Part shown: one piece after another, positions 16,312 to 17,264 of the stretch
How positions within the stretch are numbered: the stretch's first letter is position 1
How the letters are laid out: the number at the start of each line of letters is the position of its first letter
Assembly (NCBI GenBank): GCA_903921605.1
Contig: CAIXQV010000430.1
Span: 1-17,264, forward strand
Length of the DNA stretch: 17,264 nt
Source: an uncultured Planctomycetaceae bacterium
GTDB taxonomy: Bacteria > Planctomycetota > Planctomycetia > Planctomycetales > Planctomycetaceae
Direction of reading: 5' to 3'
Position numbers and translations under genes: made by a program
The notes under the pieces: model-generated
Database searches by the model: none
What the model saw: only the letters and a program-made list of their open reading frames with translations
Told to the model about the DNA's origin: nothing

Positions 16312-16409
16312 TTCAGCGCACGTCGGCGCTGATCAAGTTGGGGAACGGTAGGTGTTCAGCGCCGAAGTTTCAAGCGTCCAGCGATTTCGGCGCTGAAGTG
16401 TTGAGCGCC
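16312..16409. promoter_or_regulatory. Cluster of TTCaGCGCcGAA dyads, probable activator-binding (enhancer) sites
   Basis: Site 1 is TCAGCGC (16313-16319), 6 nt, GCGCTGA (16326-16332), a perfect dyad. Site 2 is TTCAGCGCCGAA (16355-16366) and site 3 is its exact reverse complement TTCGGCGCTGAA (16386-16397); each is itself near-palindromic (TTCnGCGCnGAA), and their centres are 31 bp apart. A further half-site TTGAGCGCC is at 16401-16409. They lie about 110-200 bp upstream of the start expected from the -24/-12 promoter at 16490-16506, the usual place for enhancers of sigma54 activators, and 26-123 bp upstream of the activator's own GTG, so autoregulation is also possible. Binding by the neighbouring Fis-type HTH is inference. 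Confidence 0.6.
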
Positions 16410-16489
16410 ATGTGCCTGTCACGCTTGCTTTTGCGTCGTTTGAGGACGTTTAGTGCACAGTATTTGAGGTTCTCGAAAAATCGGCAGAA

Positions 16490-16506
16490 TTGGCACGTTT
16501 CATGCA
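16490..16506 (+). promoter_or_regulatory. Sigma54 (-24/-12) promoter
   Basis: TTGGCACG (16490-16497), four bases, then ATGCA (16502-16506). The consensus is YTGGCACG-N4-TTGCW, so only one base differs. The invariant GG (16492-16493) and GC (16504-16505) are exactly 12 bp apart. The expected start is near A16517. A dedicated sigma54 activator is encoded divergently next door. Confidence 0.75.
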
Positions 16507-16516
16507 TTTGCAGAAC

Positions 16517-16658
16517 AGTACCCAGCGCCCTTCGGCATGGATGAGTAAGTGTTGAACGAAGAATACACTCGCTGCTCAAGGTTACCCAGCCAGATGCAGC
16601 TTCCCCAGCCTCTTCGACGTTCAGTCCCCGCACCTGCTCACCGCCGAAGGGCTTTTTT
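16517..16658 (+). ncRNA. Candidate sigma54-controlled structured RNA (small RNA or leader of the dehydrogenase gene)
   Basis: Starting at the predicted sigma54 start site, the sequence has nested pairing. P1 is GCCCTTCGGC (16527-16536) with GCCGAAGGGC (16643-16652), a perfect 10 bp closing stem followed at once by T6 (16653-16658). P2 is TGAACG (16553-16558) with CGTTCA (16618-16623), extended by AAG/CTT across a 3-nt bulge. P3 is GCTGC (16571-16575) with GCAGC (16596-16600). The ends make a terminator-like structure for a ~142-nt RNA. No plausible protein is encoded: the AUG at 16537 meets a stop after four codons. I do not recognise it as 6S, tmRNA, RNase P or SRP RNA. It may be a free regulatory RNA, or a leader whose P1 stem attenuates the dehydrogenase gene at 16722. 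Confidence 0.5.
16643..16658 (+). terminator. Terminator-like 3' arm with T6 of the structured RNA
   Basis: GCCGAAGGGC is followed directly by TTTTTT. Its pairing partner is 107 nt upstream at 16527-16536 rather than next to it, so the terminator forms only by closing the whole RNA. A weak local GCC/GGC hairpin is the only nearer alternative. Confidence 0.5.
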
Positions 16659-16683
16659 ATGCGCTGAGTTTGGGTATGGTCGA

Positions 16684-16702
16684 GTTGATTTGCTCGATCA
16701 AC
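16684..16702. promoter_or_regulatory. Inverted repeat in the dehydrogenase leader
   Basis: GTTGAT (16684-16689) and ATCAAC (16697-16702) form a perfect 6-bp inverted repeat with a 7-nt gap, 20 nt before the dehydrogenase start. It could be an operator or an RNA hairpin near the ribosome site; nothing decides between them. Confidence 0.3.
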
Positions 16703-16721
16703 ATTCTGCATTGGAGCCATG

Positions 16722-17264
16722 ATGCTGGCTGGTCAATTTGTCGGTTGTCGGGATCTTCGACTCGTGGACGTGGCGGAACCGGAACTCCCGGATTCTACCA
16801 CTCTACCCGGCCAGATTATATTTCAACCCGAGATGACCTGTCTTTGCGGATCGGATTTGCCGTTCTTTGACAGTGAATTTGAGGGACATTCGATTGAGTA
16901 CCCTCAACCCATCGGTATGTCCCTGCATGAAATGGTCGGTACCGTTGTCGCCTCAAACGGGCTGCGATGGAAACCGGGAACTCGTGTTCTTGCAGTCCCT
17001 CCTGGCCAACAAGGTCTTTCCGAGCGATTCGTGATGCCGGAGACGCGAGCCATCTCACTGCTTCCCGCACTTTCAGATGAATTAGCGATGCTGGCTCAGC
17101 CCTTCGGCACAGTCGTATGGGCGTTAAAGAAGCTGCCAAACATGATCGATCGAGATGTCGCCGTGGTTGGGCAGGGACCGATTGGCCAGATGTTCAACGC
17201 AGGTCTTCGCAACCTCGGAGCTCGGAGAATCATTGGGATCGATCCAGTGGAATCCCGTCTTCGC
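16722..17264 (+). CDS. Zinc-type medium-chain dehydrogenase/reductase, N-terminal part (cut by window edge)
   Basis: An open frame of 181 codons runs off the right edge without a stop. It carries the marks of the zinc-dependent alcohol dehydrogenase (MDR) superfamily. CLCGSDLPFF holds the first catalytic-zinc Cys. GMSLHEMVGTVV matches the GHExxG segment. WKPGTRVLAVP is the usual loop before the substrate domain. VVGQGPIGQM is the Rossmann nucleotide-binding turn, and IGIDP ends the next strand, suggesting NAD. I cannot name the substrate. Two Met codons are adjacent; GGAG at 16713-16716 is 5 nt from the one at 16722 and only 2 nt from 16719, so 16722 is preferred. It lies 63 bp past the T6 of the structured RNA and may be controlled by the same sigma54 promoter. 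Confidence 0.85.
   Translation, partial: MLAGQFVGCRDLRLVDVAEPELPDSTTLPGQIIFQPEMTCLCGSDLPFFDSEFEGHSIEYPQPIGMSLHEMVGTVVASNGLRWKPGTRVLAVPPGQQGLSERFVMPETRAISLLPALSDELAMLAQPFGTVVWALKKLPNMIDRDVAVVGQGPIGQMFNAGLRNLGARRIIGIDPVESRLR

Noticed and set aside
16370..16720. Minus-strand open frame of 116 aa covering the sigma54 promoter and RNA region
   Set aside because: It has no ribosome site, no recognisable domain, and overlaps the dyad sites, the promoter and the perfect P1 pairing, which explain the sequence better.
16765..16825. tRNA-like look of the stretch around TGGCGGAACCGGAACTCC
   Set aside because: It does not fold into a cloverleaf and lies in frame within the dehydrogenase, where it codes for a normal family segment.

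Overview
The window looks like chromosomal DNA of a planctomycete or a close relative. The signs are a pair of different ClpP genes downstream of tig, many multidomain proteins with long low-complexity linkers, a ceramidase-like secreted protein, a very large membrane-bound sigma54 activator, and REP-like hairpin repeats between genes. This placement is inference; no rRNA or marker phylogeny was available. Twelve protein genes (two cut by the window edges) and one tRNA can be supported.

Left part (1-4164): the N-terminal part of a secreted neutral-ceramidase-like protein (minus strand, cut at the left edge); about 1 kb without genes that is full of hairpin repeats, including a ~210 bp inverted double element; a translationally coupled pair made of a 73-aa helical protein and an HNH nuclease; and a 601-aa membrane-anchored orphan protein.

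Middle (4165-12711), all minus strand: a GH57 4-alpha-glucanotransferase-type enzyme, nadB (L-aspartate oxidase, NAD synthesis), two clpP genes, tig (trigger factor), tRNA-Gly(GCC) and a family-4 uracil-DNA glycosylase. tRNA-Gly, tig, clpP and clpP follow one another on one strand as a protein-quality-control block. Intrinsic terminators lie after tig and after the last clpP. A good sigma70-type promoter lies about 200 bp upstream of the tRNA.

Right part (12712-17264) is the most interesting. A 1147-aa minus-strand protein joins a PDZ-like domain, about nine further membrane segments, a GAF domain, a coiled coil, an AAA+ sigma54-activator domain and a Fis-type HTH. It is therefore a one-component, membrane-embedded sigma54 activator. 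Its divergent intergenic region contains repeated TTCaGCGCcGAA-type dyads at the distance expected of enhancer sites. These are followed by a near-consensus -24/-12 promoter (TTGGCACG-N4-ATGCA) pointing right, and then by a ~140-nt stretch whose two ends are perfectly complementary over 10 bp and which finishes in T6. I read this as a sigma54-controlled structured RNA. It is either a free small RNA or an attenuator-type leader for the zinc-type dehydrogenase gene that begins 63 bp further on and runs off the right edge. I consider this sensor-enhancer-promoter-RNA unit the best candidate for an undescribed system here.
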